Below are positions 50,146 through 61,988 of a DNA stretch of 64,000 bases, in pieces; the first letter of the stretch is position 1; each line of letters opens with the position of its first letter. This DNA is from Terana coerulea (taxonomy: Eukaryota > Basidiomycota > Agaricomycetes > Polyporales > Phanerochaetaceae). Made by a program: the position numbers and the translations under genes. Below the pieces are notes generated by a model, which had not been told where the DNA came from, did no database searches, and was given only the letters and a program-made list of their open reading frames with translations. The stretch lies in assembly GCA_024811115.1 (NCBI GenBank), contig JAKOGH010000690.1, positions 372,001 through 436,000 on the forward strand, given 5' to 3'.

Positions 50146-51059
50146 ATGTGGGTTGGCCATTACGCTTCCGGTGAGTCGCGATACGTTGCTTCATCCGCGG
50201 TCGAGGCATCTCTGAGCTGCGCCCACTGCAGGCCTGATCGCGAAACCGTTCGCGCCGCGCGTGCCGCTCGTCGTGCTCGCGCTCGCCGGCATCCTCCCCG
50301 ACGCCGTCTTCTTCATCTTCAACTTCCTCGGGATTGAGTCCTTCAACCTTGACGCGGCCATCGCGCGCCGCGGCGGCTGCTTCCCGTACACGAACGACTA
50401 CCCGCTCAGCCACTCGCTCGCGGGCATGGCCGCCGCCGGCGCCGCGCTCGCGCTCGCGTACCGGCTCTTTGCGCGCGCGCCGGCGACGCCGCGGGACATG
50501 GCCGTCATCGTCGCGACCGCGGCGAGCCACTTCCTGCTCGAGTGGCCCACCGCATCGACACGGTGCGTCCCTGTTCAGACTCGTCTGTATATGCTGCCCG
50601 CTGATGCTGGAATGTGGTGTAGACACGAAGATCCTGCCGGGCGACAGTGCCGCGTTCGGCGCGGGCCTGTTTGACCACCCCGCGGCGACGTTCGCGGCCG
50701 AGACTGCGCTGTTCTTCGCCGGTCTGTGGGGCCTACCTGGCCTTCACGCCGCCCGCGAGCCAGGCGGGCCTGCGCCGCAGCCCGAATTTGCTCAAGATCG
50801 TCAGCGCCGTCATGGTCGTGCAGCAGGCGCAGTTCTCCTTTGGCTCGTGAGTGCACGCGGGTGTGGTTGAGTAAAGAAGGCTGACGATGCGCACAGGGCA
50901 CCGACGTCTGAGACCCGTTGGGTGCACGCGCCGCTGTTCCTGTCCATGATCCTCGGGTCCTCGTACTTGCTCGGTCGGCTGGACGGGCAGTCGGGTGCGT
51001 TGGGGATTAAAGCATTGGACCCAAATGCGAAGACAGACACCCTCAAGAAGGCCAAATAA
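50146..51059 (+). CDS. Multipass membrane protein, possibly YbcI/DUF457-like
   Basis: The product starts MWVGHYASGLIAKPFAPRVP, with an intron after the eighth codon. It has several hydrophobic helices (LVVLALAGILPDAVFFIFNF; GMAAAGAALALAYRLFA; MAVIVATAASHFLLEW; ATFAAETALFFAGLWAYLAF; APLFLSMILGSSYLLGRLDG) and a soluble C-terminus ending TDTLKKAK. Conserved-looking polar residues sit in the membrane: GHYASG, LPDAVFF, YPLSHSLAG and SHFLLEWPTHRHDTK. The H..G, PD, HS and SHxLL pattern recalls bacterial YbcI/DUF457 putative metal-dependent membrane hydrolases; that link is inference from pattern only. One-base frame breaks occur near 50550 and at the G-run 50728-50731. Its stop lies within the 3' end of the opposing dehydrogenase frame. 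Confidence 0.7.
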
Positions 51060-52713
51060 TTGGCACAGAACTAACAAAAGAAGTCATGCCGAAGGAATTT
51101 CCCTTGTACTCGTGCCTCGAAATATCAATGATTGCAATGTACTCAACAATGTATTTGGTGGTTGAATCATTGTACAACCTCGTTATGCACTCTGTTTCGG
51201 AGATGACGAAAAGCTCGCCGCTGGTGTCGCTGCTCACGAACAGTCTGCCGTCGTCTGCGAACGCGAGGCCGACGGGCCGTATGCAGGTGCCTGGGCGCGT
51301 CGAGAGGTTCGCAGCCTGCACGAGGAACGCATACCCGTCATTCGAGAAGCGGCGCGCGGCGGGCTGCAGCCCCGTGAAGGGGACCCTGCCATGCCGGTCA
51401 GCATTCCAGACAATACTAGGCTTCCCGCGCAGTGGGACAGACATACCTCACGACGCCGTAGCCCGTTGGTGGTGCGCGGTTAAAGCTCCCGTGGAAGGAG
51501 ACGAAGGCGTCGCCCGCCCACGCCGGCGGGAGCGACACCGTCGTGTCGTTCGGTCGCCGTAGGGAAGAAGAACGTCAGGTCGAGCGGGGCGGAGTGGGCC
51601 TGTCGCGTTACAGCACTTTCGTGAGCGTGTCCCGCCGAGCGAAAAGAGGCAGGACGTGAGCGTACCTGGAAAGAGAGCCGCGGCGGGACGTTGTTCCGCG
51701 GGTCGCGGCACCAGCTGTCATTCCGCGTAGGCTCGAGCTGCAGGCTGAACTGCGCGCCCGTCCGCAGCTTCGTGAACCGCGGGTCGCCCGCCGGGTCCGC
51801 GTCGGGGTTCCACAGCGTCGTGCAGTCCGGGAACCCGTAGAACCGCCCAACACCCTTGGGCGACGCTAGATCAATAAACTCGAGCTCGTCCGCGGGGTTG
51901 TCGTTCACGAACGCGGGCGTGAGGCCGGTGACGTTGTCGATGCTCGCGCCGTTGTCGACCGCCCACAGGTGCTTCGAGGCCGGCGGGAGGAAGGCGAAGC
52001 CCGCGGGGTTGCGGATCCCGAACGCGAGGAGCGTGCCGTTCAGGAAGGCTTGCGGGGCGGCGGCCGAAGAGGATGCGGGGAGCGGGAATTCGCGGATCTG
52101 CGAGCGCCCGGCGGCGGGGTCGCGCGCGGTGGGGTCGATGTTCGTCCCGAGCGCGGAGGCGACGAGGAGCGTCGTCGGCGCGGTGCTCGGGTGCAGCAGG
52201 AGCGGGCGGGTCGTGAGCTCTGCGGCCAAGCGTCACCACCCGGCGCACATACACAGAAAAACATCAACGAAAATGTGCGCACCTCCGTCGGGCGGGATGC
52301 CGTTCGACGACCACTTGTGCCGCGCCGCTGACCGTCCGGGTCGCGGCGTCGTACCGGTAGCGCAGCACCGCGCCCGCCGTGCTGACGTACAGCCACGCGC
52401 GCGCGGCGTCGACGCGGACGCCCTGCGTGAGCGCCGCGTCCGCGAGCACGACGGAGCGGAACCAGCCCGCGCACCCGGGCTGCGCGTCCGTGAACGCGGT
52501 CACGCCGAGCCCGCGCTCGACGACGAGGAGGGTGCCCCGCCCGTCGAACGCGATGCCGCGCGGCGTGGTGAGGTTCGCAAAGATGGGCGTCGCGGCGAGG
52601 CCGGGCGCGACCGTCACCGGCGAGCGGAACGCCAGGCTGTTGTGTGGGGTGCATTGCGCCGCTGCAGAGGCGGCGACGGCGAGGAGGGCGACGGTGAGAG
52701 GTCGGGCGTGCAT
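51043..52713 (-). CDS. Secreted quinoprotein-type sugar dehydrogenase (AA12-like)
   Basis: A signal peptide (MHARPLTVALLAVAASAAAQ) starts at 52711-52713. The mature part has the repeats of a six-bladed propeller found in glucose/sorbosone dehydrogenases: TPIFANLTTPRGIAFDGRGT, LLVVERGLGVTAF, DAARAWLYVSTAGAVLRYRY, TTLLVASALGTNIDPTARDP, RSQIREFPLP, LLAFGIRNPAGFAFLP, HLWAVDNGAS, DLASPKGVGRFYGFPDC, then VGLAFADDGRLFVSSDTSGE. The GTNIDPTARDP and IRNPAGFAF blocks are typical of fungal PQQ-dependent pyranose dehydrogenases (CAZy AA12), extracellular oxidoreductases thought to feed electrons to lytic polysaccharide monooxygenases. No cytochrome or cellulose-binding domain is seen. The last 45 residues after VISETECITRL look unlike the family, and the stop at 51043 overlaps the opposing gene by 17 bp, so the true end may differ. 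The exon border near 51460-51600 is uncertain. Confidence 0.75.
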
Positions 52714-55017
52714 CGTCGACGGTGGTCAGATCCCAAGTTGCACCGTCGCTGGTCGCGCAGTCGAAGAGCAAGCGGGCTGTGCTCCTATATTGATTTGGGC
52801 CTTCGGGATCTGTGCCTTGCTGAACCTTGTCTGCCCGCCACCGATGTGAACGTGCGATGCGCATTGGATGGCGTCGGGGGGTTGACAGATGGATTGGCAG
52901 ATGGATGGATGGCGGCGCCCGCAAAGGTAAATTGTGCAACTCATACGCATCAACGGCGCATGGCGCATCAGAGATGGCTCTATGTAACATCCGGGCTCGT
53001 AAAGCATGATATACAGCCAGGAGCGCCACTGAGGAAACTCACTAGGTTGACAGTGTTGAAGTTGCTGCGTTCACTGCTGGTATCCTCCATGGTGAGAAAT
53101 GACAAGTTTAATCTCTGCCGGTTGTTTGCAGCCTAGTTCACGATAAACCTTCTAGATGTCAGTGCGTGCGTCGACAGCCTCCTACACTAAGTGACACGCT
53201 GACGTCCCCAAGATCGCGGATCCGGACTCCGAAAACGTAGACCTGCGTGGAAAGGGGCCGAAAGGACATCATGCAGTCCGACCGTCGCGAGACGGCAACC
53301 AACCTGAGGCAGCTTCTCCAAGTCGCACCGAGCTGTCGCTTCCAAATTCCAGCTTCCACCACCGCTTGTCGGCAGTCAAAACAAGCTTTCCAGTATTTTC
53401 CTACCGCCCCCAGGGTTCGCCACGGCGCGCAGTGGCCTGGAGTCTCTCGACTGCTGAAGCGAGAACCGAGCTGGACCTGGTCCTTGGTCAAGAACATCAG
53501 GCGCTTACGAAAGAGCGCACTTCGATGTAAGCGCCGATGAAATTGGGAGGGCTTCCAATGGACTTCTGCACAGCGATGAAATTCCGGTGCTAATTCGCTG
53601 GAGTTGTGGACATTGGTGTCGTTTGCTCATTGTGCGGTAGAGTGTCCGAGTTTCTACCTTCAGTGGTGCTGCTACATGGGCTGATCCCCCACTAGTTTAC
53701 TATAAGCTCATATGTGGCGCACACATTGAACCCACCGGAGTCAGTCAACTCTGAAACATCCCAGTCCACCACACACCGACTCCCGACTGATCCGCGCACA
53801 GTTATATTGAGGTCATCGCGAAGGCCGTACACCGCTCCGAGCCGTCGCGAGCAAGACTTGCCCTTCTCGTGCAGCGGCATCATTGTCCACGTTCTATGAT
53901 GCACTTCGCGCCCTCCAGGCGTCGCACGCCTCGGCGGAGCACACGCGCGCGGGGAAGCACAACGAAGCATATACTTACACAGCACAGCAAACATACCGAA
54001 GACGCACGCCGCGCGCCGCGCAGCGAACGCCGCCCCATCAGGCAGGTCGCACCCCGCGCGGCGTCCCAGGCCCTCTGCTGCCGCTGCCGCGATGGCGCCA
54101 GGCGGGCAGCGTGCCCGCCGCCAGGGCCGCCCGACCCTCCCGCGGGGATCTGCTGGCTGAGTCAGCCCCGGCGGTCGACGTGGGTCGCTCGGACGCGGCG
54201 CCGCAACGGTGGCGTGGCGTGCAGTCCCGCTGCAACTGAACGTGGGCTTGTCGCCTCGCGCTCGGTTTCACACCGGGTATGAGAGGCCCGGCGGCGCGGC
54301 AGCAGTCGCCTTCGCCGCCAGCCCGCCAACGCGGCAGGTCCGAGTCACTCGAGCGAGCACCGGCGTGCACGCGCGTACTTATGCAGTCTAGCCACACCAC
54401 CAAGCCCCTAAGCTACAGGCACCGTCCGACGGACGCAGTACATCCGTATGGCATGCACTGGCACATATCAACACCGCCCGGCCTGCGTCGTTGCCGAGGA
54501 ACCGGGCGTCGGTCAATACTACGCCTACCGGATTGGGCGACGCTCTCGGGACCGCGTGTTTCAGCGCCTATCATTCCTCCGCGTGGCGGCGTAACGCCAC
54601 AAGGCCGCTGGACGGGCGACGAATCCCCAAATGCAGGCCACGGAGCAGCGCGCCGTGACGTCTGGAAAAGGGGTGCTGAGACTCACCGCGACGACACAGC
54701 TGTTTGCACGAGTGTGATGTCCGTCCCCGTGTATATTTTTTTACTGAGTTGGAAGTGGCAAAGGTCTCTTGAACCTGTCGCAGGTCATAGGTGAGAGCAA
54801 ACTGCAGCTTTAGAGTTCCACTGAGCACTTGCAGGCTCATGAACGACGTCATGCGCGGGAGGAGGGGATGTAACGTGGGGATAAGTTACTTGTTGTGCGC
54901 AGCCAAGTGGATACATGTCAAGAAAACAGAGGCCTAATGGGTAATTACGACGCAGGGACGGCGATCGAGCGCGGGATGTACGTAAGATAGAAGAACTACA
55001 TGGCGCTTTCAGAATCA
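52714..55017. other. 2.3-kb intergenic region
   Basis: The left end is the promoter of the minus-strand dehydrogenase; a TATA-like caatatagg lies on the minus strand about 75 bp before its ATG. The rest has short open frames with no recognisable product. Confidence 0.5.
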
Positions 55018-56514
55018 TTACTGCGGCACTGGCCTCTTGCGAGCGTACACGTTTTCGACAAGGGATGTAGCCGGGCGTGCGGCCCTCGAGCAGCTCGCGC
55101 CGGGCGCGCTCCTCGATGTCGTCCAGGATCTGCTCCGGGAGGCCCGTGCCCAGCAGTAGCGGGCGGCCCGAGCCCAAGAACGACTGTAGCAGACCGGGTG
55201 AGCGACACGCGCGACGGCAGGGAGGGCGGGAGAGGGGCTCACCAAAATGTCGTCGCGCATCGCGGCGCCGTAGCGGTTCTGCCGCCGCGCCGCCGCGTCC
55301 GTGCCCTGGTTCCACGGCGAGGTCTGGAACCACCAGTTGCGGTAGACGACGTCGTCGAACGTGCCGTGGTCCCTGACCCAGCGGTGCAGGTGGTTCGCGG
55401 CGTCGGGCTCGCCGCCGCGCTGCTGCACGGCCTGGTGCATGAGGTACATCCAGCGCGCGAGGGCGGGGGCGCGGTCGTCGATGGGGATCGGCCGCCTGTC
55501 GCGGCCGTAGACGCGAAAGTCGAACTCGGTGAGGTCGAGGAGCCCGCCCGGCTTCAGGGTCATGGAGATTTGATCGACGAGGCCGGCGTAGTCGCGTATC
55601 TAGATAGAAGCAAACGGTCACAGATCACGATCAGGAACTGTGATGGTGTGACGAGGCCGACGCAATCGGTCCTCCTCGGGAATCGGTGGACGCACCCCAG
55701 ACGAGATGAGACGGGCGTGCGCGACGTTGAAGTCGCCATAGAAATGCTGCAGGCCGAGGTTGATGTCGTCAATCTCGCTCCTGGATGCCAAGTGAGTGGC
55801 GGCGCGCGTGCGGGGAGGCAGAAGATAGCCGAAGCGAAGAGTACACACCTGCAGTTCGGAGGCATGTTCCTGCACGGCGTTCGGGTGAGTAGGGAGCAGC
55901 GCGACGAAGCACAACACACGCACAAGGCTTGCATGGGGACGAGATCGACGGCGACCGCGCTGCAGTGGGGAAAGTCGCGCGCGACGTCGAGTATCCTGTA
56001 TGCATGCGGAGATGAAAACATGGAAGGGCGGGAGTATCAAGCGACGCACCAGCTCCCGCTTCCGCAACCGAGATCAACACAGCTCTTGGGCTCCCCAGTG
56101 AGGTCTTCGGCCAAGATGGCTGGCAGGGGAGGCGGGTACCGACCCATGACTTCCCTGAACATGACATGCTGTTTGTCTGCAAGGCGTCAGAGGTACTCTA
56201 GGCATGCATACCGATACCACTCACCCAGCCTGTCTAATTCTTCGTCGTCCGCGGGCAAGCGGTACACCTCCGAGTAGTTGTTGAGCCCGCGGCCGTACTC
56301 GTGCCTGTATACGTTCGCGCGCATGGAGCTCGTCACGGAGAACACGGACGGCGCTGGCGAGGCCGTGCGCATCTCCCAGTCCACAGTCGTGACGGAGCTG
56401 GCGCGGAGTCCGGCGCGAGCTGGAGGCCATGGAGCAGCTGTCGCTCTCGTCGTCGGACATATTGGCGTCGTGCTGCATGGAGGATGCGGGTGTGTACGAG
56501 CAGGAGGCTTGCAT
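55018..56514 (-). CDS. SAM-dependent methyltransferase, LaeA/TAM-like
   Basis: The protein begins MQASCSYTPASSMQHDANMS, followed by the fungal LaeA/TAM-like segment SMRANVYRHEYGRGLNNYSE, VYRLPADDEELDRLG and EWYR. An exon with MFREVMGRYPPPLPAILAED is followed by the SAM-binding glycine loop (CVDLGCGSGSWIHEVARDFP) and AVAVDLVPMQA, whose acidic residue should contact SAM. Then come INLGLQHFYGDFNVAHARLI and MTLKPGGLLDLTEFDFRVYG, conserved in the class. The C-terminus is GYIPLVENVYARKRPVPQ with TAA at 55018. Such enzymes include the secondary-metabolism regulator LaeA and trans-aconitate-type methyltransferases; substrate unknown. A one-base frame break near 56405-56416 separates the start from the conserved region, or the true start is further in. 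A TATA box precedes it at a normal distance. Confidence 0.75.
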
Positions 56515-56597
56515 ATCAGGAGTTGGCGGGGGCGCTGCGTTGCGGTGGGCGTGCTAGCTGTGTCGAGGCGAGCGGCGGACTGGACGGCGGCCGTGGG

Positions 56598-56604
56598 TTT
56601 TATA
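56598..56604 (-). promoter_or_regulatory. TATA box of the methyltransferase gene
   Basis: The minus strand reads gatgTATAAAAccc, a canonical TATA box, 84-90 bp upstream of the ATG at 56514. TATA-type promoters are usually found on regulated, not constitutive, genes. Confidence 0.55.
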
Positions 56605-59037
56605 CATCTGGGGGGCAGCACAAACGAGAAGACCGGCGGAGACAGCACAAAGGAACGCGATTCGCCACAGACAAATTCGGCGGAGACCCCACCCGCGACG
56701 GGCCCACGTGGGGCGTGCGAACGCGGGCGAGCGCCGGCGGAGGAGGGGGCCCAGCGAATCGCCGCCGGCGGGTGCTGGGCAGGCGTTCGAGCCCTGGCAT
56801 GGCACTTGCTGATCAGCCTCCTCCCTTGGCCCGAGGCGTTTCCTCTCCACCGCCGACCGGCGAGCTGCGAATTCTGAGAACGCGCCTGCCCGTCTCTGCT
56901 GTCCGCAGCGTCCGCCGCGACCCGTTCCAGCACCCATCTGCCCACGCGCCCCAGCCCGGCTCAATGTTCGCAACCTGCCCGCTGCCCCCGTGAACTTGAA
57001 GGCGAGCTGAACCTACCCGGACGCGTTCGCAGACCCATCACGGGTGTGCAAACTCTACGCTCGCGGCCTATAGCTTACTGGTGTTGTCTGACCTCACCCC
57101 GGCTCTGCACCTTGGGCAACACAGCGGTCGGTCGGTGCTGGCGACTCCCATGGCGTCACGCCGCTGCGTCTGCAACGTAACAATGCGCGGTTTACGTCCG
57201 GCGAGTCCTTCCATCCACACCGCGTTCACACCATATATCACCAACGCTTTCCCTCTGGAACGAACGTCAATCACTCTGCTTGGCCATCTAGGATAACGGA
57301 GAACCATCTCTCTAGCCGAGGGGCTTTCATATTAAAGGTCAATTGTCTCCGTCCGTCCTCTACTCCTGCTGAGGCGCATGGCCGTGCATCGTGGTCCACA
57401 GACGCCAAGCATACATGGCCCACTGACCAGCACCAATACTCTTTGCTGCCTCCTCTTGTACGCATATAGCATCCCCGTTCGTCTCGTGACGCAGGGGCAA
57501 TCCTCGGCAGTTTTCTACGCAATGAATCGCAGGAACTCTGTGAACAAGCTTCAAACCGCTGCAGCGTTTACTGATCCTGGGGCAGAACCGCATCCTGCAC
57601 GAAACGCGCCGCCACTATAGTTCCCACCGAAGGTTCTTACCGACCGCAGAGGCTCGAACGCTGCCGTCCCAGTACGTCGGTTCGCCACTGCCAGATCGCC
57701 TTCCGCGCCGGTATAAGGCAACGAGGACCACCCAAGCCGGAAGAACCCCCACTGCGTCCTCCGAATAGATTCCCCTGGGAAGCTACGCTCGTCGCTCGCT
57801 ACAAATGGCGCTCCCTGCCGCTGGCTCAGCTGAACGTTGAACGCTGCGCCCCGTCCACCCCCGACGCGCTCTGAACGCGCTGCGCGCGCGCAAACGCTAA
57901 CGGAGCCCGGGGCGTGCTTGTGGGTGTCTATGCTGCCTCTGCCTCCCTGGTGCAGCCACAGCCTCTGCGAGGCCGAGACCGCCCGGCGCAGGGTGAGTCG
58001 GGCGATCAGATCAGCTGTCGAACGCTTTCATTAACCAGGGTACGGACATATATAGTACGCCAGGCCGGTGTTGCACTCGCACGACCGTCTCCTCCGCCTG
58101 CGTTTCTGCGGCGTGCATCCAGCCGGTGGAGCAGTGCGCTGCGGCCGCCGACGGCGAGCCGTCTTCGTTTCGTTGCGTTCGTACGGTCATGACGCAGACG
58201 CTTCTGCGCGCCGCCGCCGGGAGAGGTCGCTTCTGCACGCTGCTGCGCCAGGGGCGGGTGCACCGTGGAAGCTGGGTTTGATCACAGCGATCCATGGGCC
58301 CTGTGAAGTATCCGAGTTCGCCCCGTGCCTCGACACGCGTCGTCACCGTATGTGGGCCAGTGGCACGGCTGGCTTCGGGTATGATGTGCGTGCCCTTCGC
58401 GGTGCGTATTGTATTCCCCGCGCGCCCGCCATCGTCAGCACCCACAAACACAATATATTTATATGTGATAGATACTCGCTGTGCCGAGCCAAGGCACCAA
58501 CGGCGATTTCTGATGCCCTGTCGCGCACCTTAATTCAGATAGGCCCGGCATGATTGCTACGAAGTTGAGCAAGAACGCGAATATACATTGTTTGGGTAGT
58601 CATATGCTATTCGGCAATCGAGGATGCGGGGGCGACGAGAAGCTGCGATACCGTGAGATATCACACAGTTGAGCGTGATGGTCAAGATTTAGCGCAACGG
58701 CCATGGCATATGTGGGTATAAGGCGTGGGTCCGTGCAGTGCCAGACGAGGCCTCTGCTGGTACCCACGTACACTGGGTATCGTCACGAGAGCACGCCAGA
58801 CAGATAGCTATAGGAGCACGACGGGAAGTGTCTTCTCATGTCAAACTGGCTCGACCGCATGTCATATATCATACCCATTGAGCAGATGCACGACTGCCAG
58901 GATCCTCGTGTCTGAACGTCGCACATGGCAATACACATTGAGTACTGTCGGTCTTCCGCGTAAGTATACATCCCTTCTCGAGCAAAACGGTATCTGTCGG
59001 TACACACATCCCATTCCGGCCGCACGCTTCTTCACCC
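56605..59037. other. 2.4-kb intergenic region
   Basis: Lies between the methyltransferase promoter and the IST1 stop codon. Several short frames exist on both strands but none shows a domain, conserved composition or plausible splicing. No RNA gene recognised. Confidence 0.5.
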
Positions 59038-60328
59038 CTACCGTTTCTTGAGCGCCGCAAACCGCTTGGCGAGGGCTTCGAAGTCGTCCTCCGGCGGCGC
59101 AGTGTTCGCGGGAGGCGCAGCGTCCGCACCTGCGGGCCCGTCGCCCTCCGTCGGCGGTATCTCCGGCAGCTTGGGCGTCCGCGCGCCCGTGCTCCTCGCC
59201 TCCGCCGATATCGCGGCCGCGTCCGGCAGCGGCGCCTCCCGCGCGCCGCTGCCCGTCTCCTGCTCCTGCACGAACACACGGCGGTCAGTGTGCTGGCGCG
59301 GGGCAGGTGCTGGCGGGCTCGCTGCAGACTGACCTTGCCGCCGCCGTCGCCATTATCCTCGTCGCCGCCGCCGCCGGGCGCGTCAGCCTGCGGCGGTGAC
59401 CAGGCGACGTTGTAGCCCTTCGCGATCTCGCCAAGGTAGGCGTCGACGAGCTGCGCCGAGGGCGTCGCGGTCGCGAGCTTGCGCGTGACCTGTGCGGGCA
59501 CATGCGTCGGCGGCGCGTTTACGATGACGGGCAGGAGGAGGAAGGGAAACGGGTCCTTACGCGCTCGCTCACGCGGCCGTCCGCGTTCTCCATGACCGCG
59601 GCGGAGAAGTCGCGGCCGAACTTGTGCATCAGGAGGTCGCGGAGGACGTGCAGCTCTGCGGGACGTCGGGTCAGCGTCGGCGAGGCAGGGGCACGCCAGG
59701 AGCGGCGGCGGAGATGCTTTGCGCACCTTTCAGCTCGGTCCGCGGGGCGGCGTATATGATGCTGCATACGCCCTCGCTGACACCCGGGTCTGGTTCTCGC
59801 GTACTGGAGACGTAAAGATTGTGAGGATGGTGTGGTCAGATAAATAGCGAACTTACTTCTGATCTAGCAGTCCGAAGCGTGCCAGCAGAAGCTCGCAGTA
59901 CAGTTCGAGCAATTCCAATAGCTCGACATAGATGTCTTCGTTGATGACTGTTGGTGACGGGTATCATTGCAGGGCATCATGAGCTGGAGGGCTGCGTGGT
60001 CACTACGCAGGATCCTTACTGCTTTCCACCTTGATGCGCGCCGTCTCGATCTTACCCTTCTCTACGAGCGTCGCGATGTCGCGCCGGGTGGCCTTTGCTT
60101 GCGCGGCCTTCTTCTCCTGGAGGGTGCGCAGGCGCTGCACGCCCAGCCTGCGCGAGAAAATGAGTCGGTCGAAGGACACCGTTCACTTATCCGCATCGTC
60201 AAGGCAGATGCCTCACCTTAGCTGGACCTATTTACAGCACCGGTAATTTAGGATATTATCAAGACGAAGTCCACGCAACGAGGCATCGGCCCGCTTACCT
60301 TTGCTTTCGCTGAATTCCAGGGGACCAT
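59038..60328 (-). CDS. IST1: Ist1, ESCRT-III regulator
   Basis: Ist1 is an ESCRT-III-like protein that binds Did2 and the ATPase Vps4 to regulate endosomal membrane scission. The start at 60326-60328 gives MVPWNSAKAK (exon 60299-60328, 30 nt), then an 11-nt exon (60217-60227) and a third exon continuing LGVQRLRTLQEKKAAQAKAT. The Ist1 helical domain follows: RRDIATLVEKGKIETARIKV, VINEDIYVELLELLELYCEL, LLARFGLLDQ, EGVCSIIYAAPRTELKELHV, LRDLLMHKFGRDFSAAVMEN, and ATPSAQLVDAYLGEIAKGYN. A disordered Gly/Pro/Ala region leads to the C-terminus DFEALAKRFAALKKR. That ending fits the MIM1 consensus (acidic, L, R, hydrophobic, L, K) that docks on Vps4 MIT domains. TAG at 59038-59040. No frame break was needed. 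Confidence 0.9.
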
Positions 60329-61988
60329 CGCCGTGCTGTGGTGCCACAGATCTCTTCAATTGTCTAGCGTGGCTCGTTGGTGCTTCAGCTGTATAGTCCT
60401 AAGTAAGTTGTCTTACACCTTGATGGTGCACGGTACTCGAGCCTTTACAACGAACAATTGAACTTGCAAGTTGTGGGTGCTGCGTCACGCCCAGCCACCG
60501 CCTGGTACACGATCGGGGCGGGTAAGCAGATCTTATCTTGATCGGGCGCCGTCGCTGGCGGATTTGGAAGGTGTCTTAGAACAAAGTTCGAGGCCAAATA
60601 GGCGTGCCTCCAGAACCTGCTTCAGAATGTTTCACGGCTTTCCATGAGATATACAATTTTCTCAAAGGTATAGGGGCATATGGTCTGGCTCGGTGCTGAC
60701 TGCACATGGTGCCCTTTACTCGGTGTCTTTGGATTTCAATGAGGGGTCCTGCGGGGAATGAACGTTGCGCTTGTCTTGTCGGAGTGGGCAACAGGCCGTG
60801 CGCGCAAATGGAGAAGAGGACAAAGCCGCCAGAGTGTATTACTGAACCCTGATACAGTTGCGAGACAGTAACCCACGGTAGCTGTCGGAACAACAACGCA
60901 GCTGACCAGTTGGTATGCTCGAACCGGCGGGATGTCGCTGATAGCCAGACGGTCTCTACGTATACCAACAAAGCAGTACGGTGCACGGCAGCATTAGTCG
61001 GACTTGTGGACGTCAGGAAATGGCAGCACTGACCGGAGCAGCGAGCCTGGGACAGGACGGCCACGGTGTGCATTCACTGGTGGTTTGGGTTCGAGGGCTT
61101 CCGTATCTGAGCCTTCCACATACCACCCGGAATAGCAGCATGGCAAGGCTGCGCTGCCCAAACCCCTGAACGGGTCCAGGAGCACGGAGGATGGTGTGAA
61201 CTCGTCGGCGGTGCTTCAATAGGGAACATTGCGAGGAACCGTGTCGGCGAACAAGCTCTCAGATGTGCAAACAATGGCGAACAAGCCGGACCTCGCACAC
61301 AGTGCATTGAGTCATTGAGTGATATTAGAGCTGGATGCGATAGTTGTCTGCCTGATAGTGCTTATGTCTGGAAAGTTGTGTACTGAGCTTTCATCATTCG
61401 GGGCATCCGTATCGCAGCACTGCATTACCTATTCATTTCAAAGTCAGCTTGTTTATGGGGGATACAAGCATTAACATCAACCCACATCGTAGGAGAACCT
61501 CTTCCACTGTTAAATCGCACCGTACGCAGGATAGCCTTTGAGCCTTTGCGTCCAAACTGGTCCTGAATGACGGCCAGAACTATCCGAGTCGAACGGGAGC
61601 GCTCGGCGCGAGTTCAACCACACGCCGCTACGTTCACCAACGAATGCTTCAATCCTGCGGAGACCGCTGAAACACTTGAGGATCCCTTCTCTGGGATGTA
61701 TGTGAGTTATGCGGTAAACACTGTGACCTGGCAGATGCTGATGCAGATATAGATGGCCGTAAGTGATGGTTGCGCACGGCGAGGCTCTACTTGGCTCTTG
61801 TTTATCACTTCCACTATCAAACCCATCTCACAGCCTAGCCTGCTTTGTTGGGACAGCCAGGGGCTCTGTGCACTCTTATTCCTCAAAAACATGCCCTCTA
61901 GCCGCACGCAGCCCGCTGCATTCTTTGCTGGTCGAAGTCTGAACGCTCCTTGCCAAGCGAAACGCCTCCGCACCCGCAAACACGCGCG
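60329..61988. other. 1.7-kb divergent intergenic region (IST1 / RasGEF)
   Basis: Holds the two promoters. A 165-codon minus-strand frame at 60576-61073 has no recognisable domain. No repeat or RNA gene seen. Confidence 0.5.

Noticed and set aside
42888..56514. Secondary-metabolite gene cluster around the LaeA-like methyltransferase
   Set aside because: No synthase, terpene cyclase, P450 or other tailoring enzyme is near it; the neighbours are housekeeping genes.
60576..61073. 165-codon minus-strand frame
   Set aside because: No recognisable domain, no plausible splicing partners, and it lies in a divergent promoter region.
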